DNA of 64,000 nt from Bosea sp. (in: a-proteobacteria) (GCF_023953965.1 NZ_JAMLIX010000001.1:1054001-1118000); one strand, 5' to 3'. Counted from the stretch's first letter, positions 35,468 to 47,382 are shown. A program made the numbers and translations. The notes: a model not told the origin generated them from the letters alone.

Positions 35468-36259
35468 ATGGCCGAAAGCGACGCTTCTCCCGTTCTGCTG
35501 ACGATCGAGGACGGCCTGGCAACCGTCGTCCTGAACCGTCCCAACCAGCTGAACGCGATCAACCGGGCGATGCGAGCCGCCTTTCGGGAGGCCTTTCAGC
35601 GGATCGAAGCCGATCAGAGCGTCAAATGCGCCATGATCACCGGCGCGGGGCCGCGCGCCTTCTCGACCGGCGCGGATCTGAAGGAGATCGGCAACCGGAC
35701 GCCGATGCAGCGCCGGGAGGTCGCCGCCGAGGAGCCGTCGGCCGTCGTCCGCGCCTTCCCGAAGCCGGTCATCGCGGCGATCCGCGGCTATGCCTTCGGC
35801 GGCGGGCTGGAAATCGCCCTGGCCTGCGACCTCAGGGTCGCGGCGGACAACGCCGTCTTCTGCTTTCCCGAGATAACGCATGGCTGGTTTCCCGCAGCCG
35901 GCGGCACGCAGGCCCTGCCCCGCCTGGTCGGCATGGGCAAGGCGATGGAGATGATCCTGACCGGCCGCCGGATGGCGGCGCCGGAAGCGCTGGCGAGCGG
36001 GCTCGTCAACGCGGTTTTCGCCGATGCCGAATTCGAGGCCGGGGCGCGGACGCTGGCGGCGGACATCGCCAGGCATCGGCTCGGCGCGCTCGTCCTCGCG
36101 AAGGCAGCGCTTCGCATGGCCGAACGGGCGGGCTCCGACATCGGATTGCTCTACGAGAAGGAGCTCGGCGCCCTGTCCTACACGCTGGAAGGACGCGCCG
36201 AGGCCTTGTCGGCCTTCGCCGGGCGAAACCAGGGCCGCGGTTCGAAAGCCGGCCCCTGA
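35468..36259 (+). CDS. enoyl-CoA hydratase/isomerase family protein
   Basis: 263-aa crotonase-fold protein. The oxyanion-hole segments are FSTGADLKE and GYAFGGGLEIA, and the two candidate Glu residues lie in GGGLEIA and PEITHG. The GWFPAAGGTQ segment replaces the usual GIxPGAGGTQ. It follows the DapA-family gene by 45 bp and precedes the ThDP enzyme by 30 bp in the same direction. It could hydrate or isomerise a CoA ester formed by one of the CoA-transferases (inference). Confidence 0.87.
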   Translation: MAESDASPVLLTIEDGLATVVLNRPNQLNAINRAMRAAFREAFQRIEADQSVKCAMITGAGPRAFSTGADLKEIGNRTPMQRREVAAEEPSAVVRAFPKPVIAAIRGYAFGGGLEIALACDLRVAADNAVFCFPEITHGWFPAAGGTQALPRLVGMGKAMEMILTGRRMAAPEALASGLVNAVFADAEFEAGARTLAADIARHRLGALVLAKAALRMAERAGSDIGLLYEKELGALSYTLEGRAEALSAFAGRNQGRGSKAGP

Positions 36260-36289
36260 GATCATCGTGATCCTGAGATCGGCCCAGAC

Positions 36290-37864
36290 ATGACCAGCAA
36301 TATTCAGGCGGTATCGGATGTCCTGATCGCGAACGGAGCCTCGGCCCTGTTCGGGCTGATGGGCAATGGCAATCTCGATTTCATCGCCGACATGATCGAC
36401 CGCTGCGGCATCCGCTATGTCAGCGTGCGCCATGAAAGCGCCGCCGTCGCCGCCGCCGACGGCTATGCGCGCGCCGGCGGCGGCATCGGGCTCGCGACCG
36501 TGACCCATGGCCCCGGCTTCACCAACGCCCTGACCGCGCTCGTGACCGCGCGCCGGGCGGCGACCCCGCTGGTCCTGATCACCGGCAGCGCGATGGGCTA
36601 CACGCAGCGCAGCACGCAACGCCTCGATCACGGCAAGGTGGCGGCGGCATTGGGTGTTCCGGTGATCGCGCCCGCGCCCGACGGCGACTGGGCGGCGGCG
36701 GCCAGCGAAGCCCTGCGGCAGGCGTCGGAGGGGGCGGTGCTTCTGGATCTGCCGGCCGAAGCGATGCGCCGCCCCGCAAGCACCCAGCCGGTCCCGGCCG
36801 CCCCTCATCCCGTTTTGCCGGCTCCCGAGCTCGCGGCCGTCACCCGGGCGGCCCAATGGCTCACCCAGGCCGAGCGGCTGATGATCGTGGCCGGCCGTGG
36901 CGCAGCCCGCTCGAACCTGCGCGAGCGGCTGATCGCGCTCGGCCGCCGGCATGGCGCGCGGTTCGGTACGACGCTGGCGGCGAAGGGGTATTTCCACGGC
37001 GTGGCGGGCGATGTCGGCATCATCGGCGGCCTCGCCGGTCCGGAGAGCGTGGCGGCGTGCCGCGACTGCGATGTCGCGCTCGTCGTCGGCGCGAGCCTGA
37101 ACGGGTACACGACCGAGCATGGCACGCTCCTGTCCTCGTCCAGGGTGATCCGCCTCGACATAAACCCGCAAGCCCCGGCGACGATCGGCATCGCGCTGAG
37201 CCTGCCCGGCGATCCGGCGTCCACGCTGCGGGCGATCGAGGCCTTGTGCGGGCCTGCCGTTTCGGAGCTCGCGCCCTGGGAAATCGGCTCCTTTCAGCCG
37301 AACCCGGCAAAATCCGTCGAATGGCCGACGCCGATTTTCGAGCTGCTGGATCGGCTCGTTCCCGGCGAGCGGACCGTCGTGTTCGATCACGGCGACCACG
37401 CAACCGCCGCGCTGTCGCATTTCCACGCCAACGACCCCTCGCAGTCGATCTTCATGACGGATTTCGGCAGCCTCGGGCTTGCGGTCGCCGCGGCGATCGG
37501 GGCCGCGACCGCCCACCCGAAGCGGCGCACAGTGGCGATCCTCGGCGATGGCGGCCTGATGATGTCGCTGCCGGAAATCGACACGCTCGCCCGCAGCGGA
37601 ACCAACGTCCTCGCGGTCGTCGTCAACGACGGCGTCTATGGAGCGGAGTATCCGCATCTGATCGCGCTGGGCGCCTCGCTCGAACCGGCCGCGTTCAGCC
37701 GGTCCAGGCCGATCCAAGGCGTTGCGGACGCTCTTGGAATCCGCAGCATGTCGATTCGCGAAGGCGACAATCTCGCCGCGATCGACGCCTTCGTTCTCGA
37801 TGCGGAATCACCCGCCTTGCTCGAGATCATCTGCGCGCCACCTTCCAGCGGAAGCGCGGCATAG
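36290..37864 (+). CDS. thiamine diphosphate-dependent enzyme (acetolactate synthase/decarboxylase superfamily)
   Basis: 524 aa with the three-domain ThDP layout. The cofactor-activating Glu is Glu49 in VRHESAA, the middle domain spans about 185-310, and the C-terminal domain holds ILGDGGLMMSLPE followed by VVVNDGVYG, the ThDP/Mg motif with Asn-Asp instead of Asn-Asn. Closest in form to unassigned ALS-like or benzoylformate decarboxylase-like enzymes. It probably decarboxylates or ligates a 2-keto acid. It converges on gyrB with a 21-bp gap and marks the right end of the catabolic island. Confidence 0.85.
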   Translation: MTSNIQAVSDVLIANGASALFGLMGNGNLDFIADMIDRCGIRYVSVRHESAAVAAADGYARAGGGIGLATVTHGPGFTNALTALVTARRAATPLVLITGSAMGYTQRSTQRLDHGKVAAALGVPVIAPAPDGDWAAAASEALRQASEGAVLLDLPAEAMRRPASTQPVPAAPHPVLPAPELAAVTRAAQWLTQAERLMIVAGRGAARSNLRERLIALGRRHGARFGTTLAAKGYFHGVAGDVGIIGGLAGPESVAACRDCDVALVVGASLNGYTTEHGTLLSSSRVIRLDINPQAPATIGIALSLPGDPASTLRAIEALCGPAVSELAPWEIGSFQPNPAKSVEWPTPIFELLDRLVPGERTVVFDHGDHATAALSHFHANDPSQSIFMTDFGSLGLAVAAAIGAATAHPKRRTVAILGDGGLMMSLPEIDTLARSGTNVLAVVVNDGVYGAEYPHLIALGASLEPAAFSRSRPIQGVADALGIRSMSIREGDNLAAIDAFVLDAESPALLEIICAPPSSGSAA

Positions 37865-37885
37865 CGGCCCGACAGCCCGGGCCGA

Positions 37886-40324
<2,439 letters not shown>

Positions 40325-40406
40325 GAAACGGTCCTTGGACGGGCGAGCGAGCGCCCGCGATGATGCTGATTCGAAACGACAATATAGGATGGGACGATGG
40401 CTTTTT

Positions 40407-40434
40407 CACGCGCATACGCGTGTGCGCGTGCGTG
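40407..40434. other. 28-nt alternating pyrimidine-purine tract upstream of gyrB
   Basis: Every position alternates pyrimidine and purine, mostly CG and TG/CA steps (CACGCGCATACGCGTGTGCG and on). Such tracts adopt Z-DNA under negative supercoiling. The location 83 bp before gyrB, whose expression depends on supercoiling in other bacteria, makes a regulatory role possible. Confidence 0.6.
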
Positions 40435-40507
40435 GGGCGCAGGCATCTCTCTCCCAGATCATCGCGCGTCCTACCGGACGCGGCAGCGATGCTCTATCTC
40501 ATTGCTG

Positions 40508-40560
40508 GAGCATCGGATTTTTCCGAAAAGTGGATTCCACTTTTCGCATCCGACGCTCTA
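40508..40560. repeat. REP-like nested palindrome bounded by GAGC/GCTCTA
   Basis: Outer arms GAGCATCGGAT (40508-40518) and ATCCGACGCTC (40548-40558) pair with one mismatch. Inner arms CGAAAAGTGGA (40524-40534) and TCCACTTTTCG (40536-40546) pair perfectly. The right boundary CTCTA gives, on the minus strand, the TAG stop codon of recQ (40558-40560), just as the repeat at 19441 does for the GMC gene. Confidence 0.8.
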
Positions 40561-42396
40561 GCCGCGAAACGCCGCGATCGCCTCGATGAAGGTCTCACCG
40601 TACTGCGCGAGCTTGCGCTCGCCGACGCCTTCGATCGCACGCATCTCGTCGAGGCCGAGCGGACGCTCGCGCGCCATGGCGATGAGCGTCCGGTCGGTGA
40701 AGATGATATAGGCCGCCACGCCCTCGTCGCGGGCGAGCTGGAGCCTGAGCTTGCGCAGATGCTCGAACAGCGCCGCCGTGTCCTCGTCGAGCCCGTCGGC
40801 GCGGGCCGGCTCACGCTCGCCGCGGCGGGCGCGCCTCTCCGCGAAGGGATCGGCCCTCAGCGAAATGCTCTCGCGCCCGAACAGGATGTCCTCGCCCCTC
40901 GGCGTCAATTTGAAGCCGCCGTGCTCGATGCTCGCCTCCGCCAGCGCTCCGGCCGCGAAGAGCTTGCGCGCCAGCCCCATCCAGGCGGTCTTCGGCTTGT
41001 CCGTGCCTACGCCGAAGGTCTTCAGCCCGTCATGGTTCTGGCGGCGGATCGCCTCGGTCACCGAGCCGGTCAGGATGTCGGCGAGATGGCCGGCGCCGAA
41101 GCGCTGGCCGGTGCGGATCACCGCCGAGAGCAGCTTTCGCGCATCGAGCGTCGCGTCGTTGAGCGCCGGCGCCTCGGTGCCGCAGAGATCGCACCGGAAG
41201 GGCGCGTCGCCATGCCGGCAGGGCGGCGTCTCCTCGCCGAAATAGGCGAGCAGCGCGCTGCGCCGGCAGAGCGCGTTCTCGCAGAGATCGATCATCGCGT
41301 TGAGGCGCTTGTGCTCAATGCGCCGGCGCTCGTCGTCGATCGGCTTCTCGTCGATCTGGCGGCGCCTGAGCGCCATGTCGTCGACGCCGTAGAGGGTGAG
41401 CGTATCGGCCGGCAAGCCGTCGCGGCCGGCCCGCCCGATCTCCTGGTAATAGCCCTCGATCGAGCCGGGCATGTCGGCATGGACGACGAAGCGGACATCG
41501 GGCTTGTTGATGCCCATGCCGAAGGCGATGGTGGCGCAGACGACGACGCCGTCCTCCTGCAGGAAGACGTCCTGGTTGCGGTTGCGCTCCGCCTGCTCCA
41601 GCCCGGCATGGTAGGGCAGGGCGTTCCAGCCCTTCTCGCTTAAGCCCGCGGCGAGGCGCTCGGTCTTGCTGCGCGAAGCGCAGTAGACGATGCCGGAGCC
41701 CGAGCGGTGGCGGCGCAGGAAATCGTCGATCTGGCGGCGCGGCTGCTCCTTCGGCGCGAAAGCTAGCTTCAGGTTCGGCCGGTCGAAGGAATGCACCACC
41801 ATGCGCGGCGGCCGGGGGAAGAGCTGCTGGGCGATATCTGCCTGGGTCTGCCGGTCGGCGGTCGCGGTCAGCGCCGTCACCGGCACGCCGCCCAAGGCCT
41901 CGCGCGCCTTGGCGAGCAGGCGGTATTCCGGCCGGAAGTCATGGCCCCATTGCGAGACGCAATGCGCCTCGTCGATGGCGAGCCGGTTGACGCCGAGGCG
42001 CTGCAGCCGGCCGATCAGGCCCTCCCCTGCCAGCCGCTCGGGCGAGACGAAGAGCAGCCTGAGATCGCCCGCGTTGAGCTTGTCCCAGGCCCGCGCGGCC
42101 TCCTCCTCGCTGTTCATCGAGTTGAGCGAGGCTGCCGGCACGCCGGCCCGCACGAGCTGGCCGACCTGGTCGCGCATCAACGCGATCAGCGGCGAAACGA
42201 CGAGGGTGAGACCGCCCGCGACCAGCGCCGGCAGCTGGTAGCACATCGATTTGCCGGAGCCGGTCGGCATCACGGCGAAGACGTCCTCGCCGGCGAGCGC
42301 GGCTTCGATCACCTCCCACTGGCCGGGGCGGAAATCATCGTAGCCCCACACCGTTTTGAGGATGGCGCGGGCGTCTGATTCGCGGGATGGCGACAT
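40558..42396 (-). CDS. recQ: ATP-dependent DNA helicase RecQ
   Basis: ATG 42396 gives 612 aa. Helicase motifs are in order: FRPGQ, MPTGSGKSMCYQ, AIDEAHC, then QEIGRAGRDG; a zinc-binding RQC region (Cys residues around NALCRRSALL and CDLCG) and a C-terminal HRDC domain complete it. RecQ unwinds DNA 3'-5' in repair. The frame continues upstream to 42537 without conserved content. Its location between recF and gyrB is unusual. Confidence 0.95.
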   Translation of the reverse strand: MSPSRESDARAILKTVWGYDDFRPGQWEVIEAALAGEDVFAVMPTGSGKSMCYQLPALVAGGLTLVVSPLIALMRDQVGQLVRAGVPAASLNSMNSEEEAARAWDKLNAGDLRLLFVSPERLAGEGLIGRLQRLGVNRLAIDEAHCVSQWGHDFRPEYRLLAKAREALGGVPVTALTATADRQTQADIAQQLFPRPPRMVVHSFDRPNLKLAFAPKEQPRRQIDDFLRRHRSGSGIVYCASRSKTERLAAGLSEKGWNALPYHAGLEQAERNRNQDVFLQEDGVVVCATIAFGMGINKPDVRFVVHADMPGSIEGYYQEIGRAGRDGLPADTLTLYGVDDMALRRRQIDEKPIDDERRRIEHKRLNAMIDLCENALCRRSALLAYFGEETPPCRHGDAPFRCDLCGTEAPALNDATLDARKLLSAVIRTGQRFGAGHLADILTGSVTEAIRRQNHDGLKTFGVGTDKPKTAWMGLARKLFAAGALAEASIEHGGFKLTPRGEDILFGRESISLRADPFAERRARRGEREPARADGLDEDTAALFEHLRKLRLQLARDEGVAAYIIFTDRTLIAMARERPLGLDEMRAIEGVGERKLAQYGETFIEAIAAFRG

Positions 42397-42460
42397 GAGG
42401 AAGGATGTGCCGCAGCTTTGCCGGCAAGGCCAGTGCGGATTGCGCGGCGCTGCCCGCGCC

Positions 42461-43585
42461 CTATTCCACGACCGCGCGCCCCGGCTCGACGCGGACGCGC
42501 TCCGCGCCCATCGGCAGGTCGGCGAACAGCGCCGCATCGGCGCCGGTCATCCAGATTTGGCAGCCGAGCCCCGTCAGCCCCTCATAGAGCGCCGCGCGCC
42601 GGCGCGGATCGAGATGGGCGGCGATCTCGTCGAGCAGCACCAGCGGCGCGATGCCGCTCATCGCAGCGACGAGCCGCGCATGGGCGAGCACGAGCCCGAT
42701 CAGCAGCGCCTTCTGCTCGCCGGTCGAGCCTTGGCCTGCCGGGATGTGCTTGAGGCCGTGCCGGACCTCGAGATCGGAGGCTTGCGGGCCGGCGAGCGTG
42801 CGCCCCGCCGCCCGGTCGCGGTTGCGTCCCTGGCGCAGCAGGCCGCGGTAGGCGTCCTCGGCATCGAGCGCCGGCAGGCGCGCGACGAGGCCGTCGATCT
42901 CGCCCACGAGCGTGATCAGGGCGTGCGGGAAGGGCGAGGCGTCGTCGCGCGTCTCGGCGATGATGGCGGAAAGCCTCGCCACCGTCTCGGCGCGGGCGGC
43001 GGCGACGGCGACGCCGAGCTCGGCGACCTCGCGCTCGACAGCGTCGAGCCACTGGCCCTGGCCGGGGCTTTCCTCGAGGATGCGGTTGCGCGAGCGCAGC
43101 GCCCGTTCGAGCGCGTTCGAGCGGGTGGCGTGGCCGGGGTCGATCGCCAGCACCAGCCGGTCGAGGAAGCGGCGGCGCTCGCCGGCGGCGCCGCGGAACA
43201 GCCCGTCGAGATCGGGCGTCAGCCAGACCACGCGCAGATGATCGCTGAAGGCGAGCGCCGAGCCGACGCTGGCACCGTCGATGCGGGCAAGCCGCGGCCG
43301 GCGGCCCTCGGGGTCGGCGGGCCCGAGGCCGAAGCCGAGCCGGCCGGCCTCCTCGGCCAGCGTGACCGAGGCGGCGAAGGCGCCGCCGCCGCCCTGGCGC
43401 GCCATCGCCGTAAGCTCGGCGCGGCGCAGGCCGCGGCCCGGCGTGAACAGCGAGAGCGCTTCGAGGATATTGGTCTTGCCCGCCCCGTTCTCGCCGACGA
43501 GCGCGACGATTTGACCCCCGACCGGCAGGTCGAGGGTCTCGTAGGAGCGGAAATCCTGGAGGATCAGGCGCGCGACGGCGGCCAC
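42461..43585 (-). CDS. recF: DNA replication/repair protein RecF
   Basis: 374 aa from GTG 43585. N-terminal LILQDFRSYE, Walker A GENGAGKTN, and the C-terminal ABC-like signature QGSTGEQKALLIGL followed by LLDEIAAHLD are RecF hallmarks. It loads RecA at gaps with RecO and RecR. It begins 4 bp after the dnaN stop, as in the standard operon. Confidence 0.96.
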   Translation of the reverse strand: MAAVARLILQDFRSYETLDLPVGGQIVALVGENGAGKTNILEALSLFTPGRGLRRAELTAMARQGGGGAFAASVTLAEEAGRLGFGLGPADPEGRRPRLARIDGASVGSALAFSDHLRVVWLTPDLDGLFRGAAGERRRFLDRLVLAIDPGHATRSNALERALRSRNRILEESPGQGQWLDAVEREVAELGVAVAAARAETVARLSAIIAETRDDASPFPHALITLVGEIDGLVARLPALDAEDAYRGLLRQGRNRDRAAGRTLAGPQASDLEVRHGLKHIPAGQGSTGEQKALLIGLVLAHARLVAAMSGIAPLVLLDEIAAHLDPRRRAALYEGLTGLGCQIWMTGADAALFADLPMGAERVRVEPGRAVVE

Positions 43586-43589
43586 TTGA

Positions 43590-44705
43590 TCAGACGCGCA
43601 TCGGCATCAGCACATAGAGCGCGGAGGCGCCTTCGCGATCCTGGATCACGGTCGGCGAGCCCGGATCGGCGAGCTTGAGCAACGCGGTATCGCCATCGAG
43701 CTGGGCGGCGATGTCCATGAGATAGCGGGCGTTGAAGCCGATATCGAGCGGGCTTGCCTCGTAATCGACCTCGATCTCCTCGGTCGCGGAGCCCGAATCC
43801 GGGTTGGTGACGGAGAGCGTCATGCGCCGGTCGGCCATGGAGAGCTTCACCGCCCGGCCGCGCTCGGAGGAGATCGTCGAGACGCGGTCGACGGATGCGG
43901 CGAAATCGCCCTTGTCGACGGTGAGCCGCTTGTCGTTGCCGCTCGGGATGACGCGCTGGTAATCCGGGAAGGTGCCGTCGATCAGCTTCGAGGTCAGCAC
44001 GACTCCGGCGGTGGCGACGCGGATCTTGGACGCCGAGAGCTCGACCGCGACCTCGCTCTCGCCGTCCTCCAGCAGCTTCTGGATCTCGGCGACGGCCTTG
44101 CGCGGCACGATGACGCCCGGCATGCCGACCGAGCCCTGCGGGGCGGCGGTGTCGACGCGGGCGAGCCGGTGGCCGTCGGTCGCGACAGCGCGCAGCACCG
44201 GGCGGCCGTCGACATCGACGGTGTGGAGATAGATGCCGTTGAGATAGTAGCGCGTCTCCTCGGTCGAGATCGCGAACTGGGTCTTGTCGATCAGGCGCTT
44301 GAGCTCGCCGGCCGGCAGCACGAAGCGATGCGCCATCTCGCCGGCGGTGATGTCGGGGAAATCGCTTTCGGGCAGCGTCTGGAGCTGGAAGCGCGAGCGC
44401 CCGGAGCGCAGCGTGAGCCCGGTGTCGCCGGTGGTCTCCAGCGAGATCTGGGCGCCGTCGGGCAGCTTGCGGACGATGTCGTAGAGGGTGTGGGCCGGAA
44501 CGGTCGTCGCGCCGGGCTCGGCCACATCGGCGGGGATCGTCTCCACCACCTCGATGTCGAGATCGGTCGCCTTGAGGCGCAGGCCCGCGTCGCCGGCCCC
44601 GAGCAGCAGGTTCGACAGGATCGGGATGGTGTTGCGGCGCTCCACCACGCGATGGACGTGGCCGAGCGACTTGAGCAGCGTGGAACGTTCGACCGTGACC
44701 TTCAT
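43590..44705 (-). CDS. dnaN: DNA polymerase III subunit beta (sliding clamp)
   Basis: 371 aa with the threefold clamp repeat. It begins KVTVERSTLLKSLGHV and ends with the family C-terminus YVLMPMRV. LarA- or island-type features are absent; codon use and GC match the core region. It lies 144 bp downstream of dnaA on the same strand and is coupled to recF. Confidence 0.97.
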   Translation of the reverse strand: MKVTVERSTLLKSLGHVHRVVERRNTIPILSNLLLGAGDAGLRLKATDLDIEVVETIPADVAEPGATTVPAHTLYDIVRKLPDGAQISLETTGDTGLTLRSGRSRFQLQTLPESDFPDITAGEMAHRFVLPAGELKRLIDKTQFAISTEETRYYLNGIYLHTVDVDGRPVLRAVATDGHRLARVDTAAPQGSVGMPGVIVPRKAVAEIQKLLEDGESEVAVELSASKIRVATAGVVLTSKLIDGTFPDYQRVIPSGNDKRLTVDKGDFAASVDRVSTISSERGRAVKLSMADRRMTLSVTNPDSGSATEEIEVDYEASPLDIGFNARYLMDIAAQLDGDTALLKLADPGSPTVIQDREGASALYVLMPMRV

Positions 44706-44849
44706 GATTGCCTAGTCTTCTGGCGCTGGCCGCCCGCATGCGGGCCGCATGAGTGGCCGGCGACATTGCCGGAGCCCGCGCGCGGGCGCAAGGGCCGCGC
44801 GCCCGGGCAACCATAATGATTTGACGGAAACAGCGCTCCCCGGGGGCGT

Positions 44850-46367
44850 TCACTCCTGGAGCATGCGCTTCAGCAGGTCGACCTCGTCATGCAGCGAGCG
44901 GTCCTCGCTGATCGCCTTCTCGATCTTGCGCACGGCGTGCAGCACCGTGGTGTGGTCGCGCCCGCCGAAGCGGCGGCCGATCTCGGGCAGCGAGCGCGGC
45001 GTCAGCGCCTTCGACAGATACATCGCGATCTGGCGCGGCTTCACCACCGCCGCGGTGCGCCGCTCGGAGAGGATGTCGGCGCGGCTGACATTGTAGCGCG
45101 TCGCCACCAGCTTCTGGATGTCCTCGATCTTGACGCGGCGCGGCTCGCGCGTCCGGACCAGATCGCGGATCGCCGCCTCCGCCGTCTCCAGCGTCACCGG
45201 CTGGCCGGAGAGCGTGGCGTGGGCGAGCAGGCGGTTGGCGGCGCCGTCGAGGTCGCGGCCATTGGTTGCGACGACGCGGGCGACATAGGCGACGACGTCC
45301 GGGCCGACCTGGAAGCTCGGATGGGCGCCGTGCAGCGCCTCGAGCCGGCTCGCCAGGATCCTGGCCCTGAGCGCCTCGTCGAGCGCGCCGACCTCGACCA
45401 CGAGCCCGCCGCCGAGCCGCGAACGGATGCGCTCGTCGAGCGCCTCGAGCTCCCCGGCCAGCCGGTCGCCGGCGACGACGATCTGCTTGCCGGCATCGAG
45501 CAGCGCGTTGATGGTGTGGCCGAATTCCTGCTGGATAGACTTGCCCTGGATGAACTGCACGTCGTCGACGACGAGCAGGTCGATGCCGCGCAGCTTCTCC
45601 TTGAAGGCGAGCGCGGTCTGCGACTTCAGCGCCGCGACGAAGCCGTACATGAAGCGGTCGGCGGTGAAATAGGCGACGCGCTTGCCCTGGCGGCGGGCTT
45701 CCTGCGCGATCGCCTGCAGGAGATGCGTCTTGCCGAGACCGACGCCGGCATGGAGATAGAGCGGGTTATAGGGGCTCTGGCCGGCGGGCGCGGCGGCGAT
45801 GCGCTCGGCCGCCGCGAAGGCGAGCTGGTTCGACTTGCCGACGACGAAGCTCAGGAAGCTCAGCCGCCGGTCGAGCGCGGTGCCGCAGGCATCGACGAGG
45901 TCGCCCTCGCCGGCTTGCGACCCGCCGGTCCGCGCGGCGAGGCCGGCCTCGGCCGGGGCGGAGCTCGCCACGGCGGGGCGGCTCAGCACGCCGGCCTCGC
46001 CGCGCGGTCCCGACGCGGCATCGCGCGAGACCGTGCGCACCGAAAGCATGACGCCGTTCGGCGCCGGCAGCTCGGCCATGCAGTTCACCCGCAGGCGCTC
46101 GGTGTAATGCGCCTCGAGCCAGCTCTTCAGGAAACGGGTCGGCACGGTCAGGCAGGCGACGCCGCCGGCGATGTCGGCGAGCTCGAGCCGCCCGAACCAG
46201 CTCGAGAAGACATCCTCGCCGAGCTCGGCCCGCAGGCGCCGGCGCACGCGCTCCCATGCCTCCTGAATCGCAACCTCCTCCACCGCGACGCAGGCGGTGT
46301 CCTCCGCGACGATCGTCACCACCGGCGTCGTCTCGACCGCATCCCCGAAATCCTGCCGTTCGAACAT
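44850..46367 (-). CDS. dnaA: chromosomal replication initiator protein DnaA
   Basis: The ATG at 46367 gives 505 aa, starting MFERQDFGD. Domain I carries EAWERVRRRLRAELGEDVFSSWF-type sequence, the AAA+ domain has the Walker A GVGLGKTHLL and Walker B LLVVDDVQF, and the C-terminal DNA-binding helix has RDHTTVLHAVRKIE. It opens the origin and loads DnaB. The frame continues to 46586 without conserved sequence. The 748-bp region upstream has clustered GANTC sites. Confidence 0.97.
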   Translation of the reverse strand: MFERQDFGDAVETTPVVTIVAEDTACVAVEEVAIQEAWERVRRRLRAELGEDVFSSWFGRLELADIAGGVACLTVPTRFLKSWLEAHYTERLRVNCMAELPAPNGVMLSVRTVSRDAASGPRGEAGVLSRPAVASSAPAEAGLAARTGGSQAGEGDLVDACGTALDRRLSFLSFVVGKSNQLAFAAAERIAAAPAGQSPYNPLYLHAGVGLGKTHLLQAIAQEARRQGKRVAYFTADRFMYGFVAALKSQTALAFKEKLRGIDLLVVDDVQFIQGKSIQQEFGHTINALLDAGKQIVVAGDRLAGELEALDERIRSRLGGGLVVEVGALDEALRARILASRLEALHGAHPSFQVGPDVVAYVARVVATNGRDLDGAANRLLAHATLSGQPVTLETAEAAIRDLVRTREPRRVKIEDIQKLVATRYNVSRADILSERRTAAVVKPRQIAMYLSKALTPRSLPEIGRRFGGRDHTTVLHAVRKIEKAISEDRSLHDEVDLLKRMLQE

Positions 46368-47056
46368 CAATGGCCTCGTCCTTGAAAATGCATGAGAGCC
46401 GCAGCACGGCCGCCGTTCCGGCGCCGCCATCCGGCCAAAACGGTCCTGAGTCCCGGCGGGCGCGAACGCGCTCCGGCAGGCTCCGGCTCCGGTACTGTCG
46501 ATTACGCCTGGAAGGCTCGCCGCAGGACGACGCCACCCTTCATCCCGATTGAAAAAGACAAAGGGATCACATCCTCCAACCCCCATGGTCGCGAGCCAAA
46601 ACGCTGGTCATCTTTCGGAAATCGCGGGGCGGTCATTGCTGTCCGCCCGGCGACGAGAGGGACCTTACAAGGCGCCCTCGACGGGCTGCAATACGCCATT
46701 GCGGATTGGCCCCCTCCCAGCCGCCGCAGCCGGCGCGAGGGCCCGCCGCAATTGGTTGGGGAACTTAAGATTTTCTTGATGCCCCGGCGCGCGGGCACGC
46801 CCGAATCTTTTTTTTCAGGCCACCGGAAAGCCCGTCGCAGAGTCATCACGATTCCGCGGCCCAAAATCCTTTGCCTGCTAAGATAATGAAAAACATGGCC
46901 TTTTCATGTGCGGTGGAGTCCGCCCCGGAGCCCGATTCCGCACCCTGAGAGGCGCTCCGGAGTCAAGCCTGCAAAGCTGTGGAAATCTCGCAAAATTAAC
47001 TTGCGGGCAGATTTGCAACGCTCCCGGCAGGGCGGCGGCGGAGCGTCCGGGACCAA
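46368..47056. promoter_or_regulatory. dnaA-rpsT intergenic region with clustered GANTC sites; possible replication origin
   Basis: No gene is recognisable in this gap. Six GANTC sites (CcrM methylation target) fall in 161 bp at 46804, 46841, 46851, 46916, 46934 and 46960, with one more at 46448. A near-consensus DnaA box, TGTGGAAAT (46978-46986), and AT-rich patches around 46760 and 46806 are present. In Caulobacter the origin lies beside rpsT near dnaA and is rich in GANTC. Only one weak DnaA box is visible, so this may instead be just the methylation-controlled dnaA promoter region. Confidence 0.5.
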
Positions 47057-47090
47057 CGAAAAAGCCCGGCCTCACGGCCGGGCTTTTTCG
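47057..47090 (-). terminator. intrinsic terminator of rpsT
   Basis: A perfect 15-bp stem (47057-47071 with 47076-47090, loop TCAC) has a GC-rich core and A/T ends, giving a T-tract on either strand. It lies 26 bp after the rpsT stop on the minus strand and can also stop transcription in the other direction. Confidence 0.9.
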
Positions 47091-47115
47091 TCTCGGAACG
47101 ATCGAGACGTCAGGC

Positions 47116-47382
47116 TCAGGAAGCCAGGGCGCCGATCCGGTGTGCCAGGCGCGAGACCTTGCGCGAGGCGGTGTTCTTGTGGACCACGCCCTTCTGGGCG
47201 GCGCGCATGATCTCCGGCTGGGCGGCCTTCAGCGCCGCGGCGGCGCCGGACTTGTCGCCGGAGGCGATCGCCTCCTCGACCTTGCGCAGGAAGGTGCGCA
47301 TCCGCGAGCGGCGCGCCTTGTTGACCTCGGTGCGCCGCGCGATCTTGCGCGCAGCCTTCTTGGCCGACGTCGTATTGGCCAT
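47116..47382 (-). CDS. rpsT: 30S ribosomal protein S20
   Basis: 88 aa beginning MANTTSAKKAARKIARR, the standard lysine/arginine-rich S20 start, and ending with SRLAHRIGAL. The longer upstream frame is non-coding. A strong terminator follows. Beside dnaA it keeps the alphaproteobacterial arrangement seen in Caulobacter. Confidence 0.96.
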   Translation of the reverse strand: MANTTSAKKAARKIARRTEVNKARRSRMRTFLRKVEEAIASGDKSGAAAALKAAQPEIMRAAQKGVVHKNTASRKVSRLAHRIGALAS

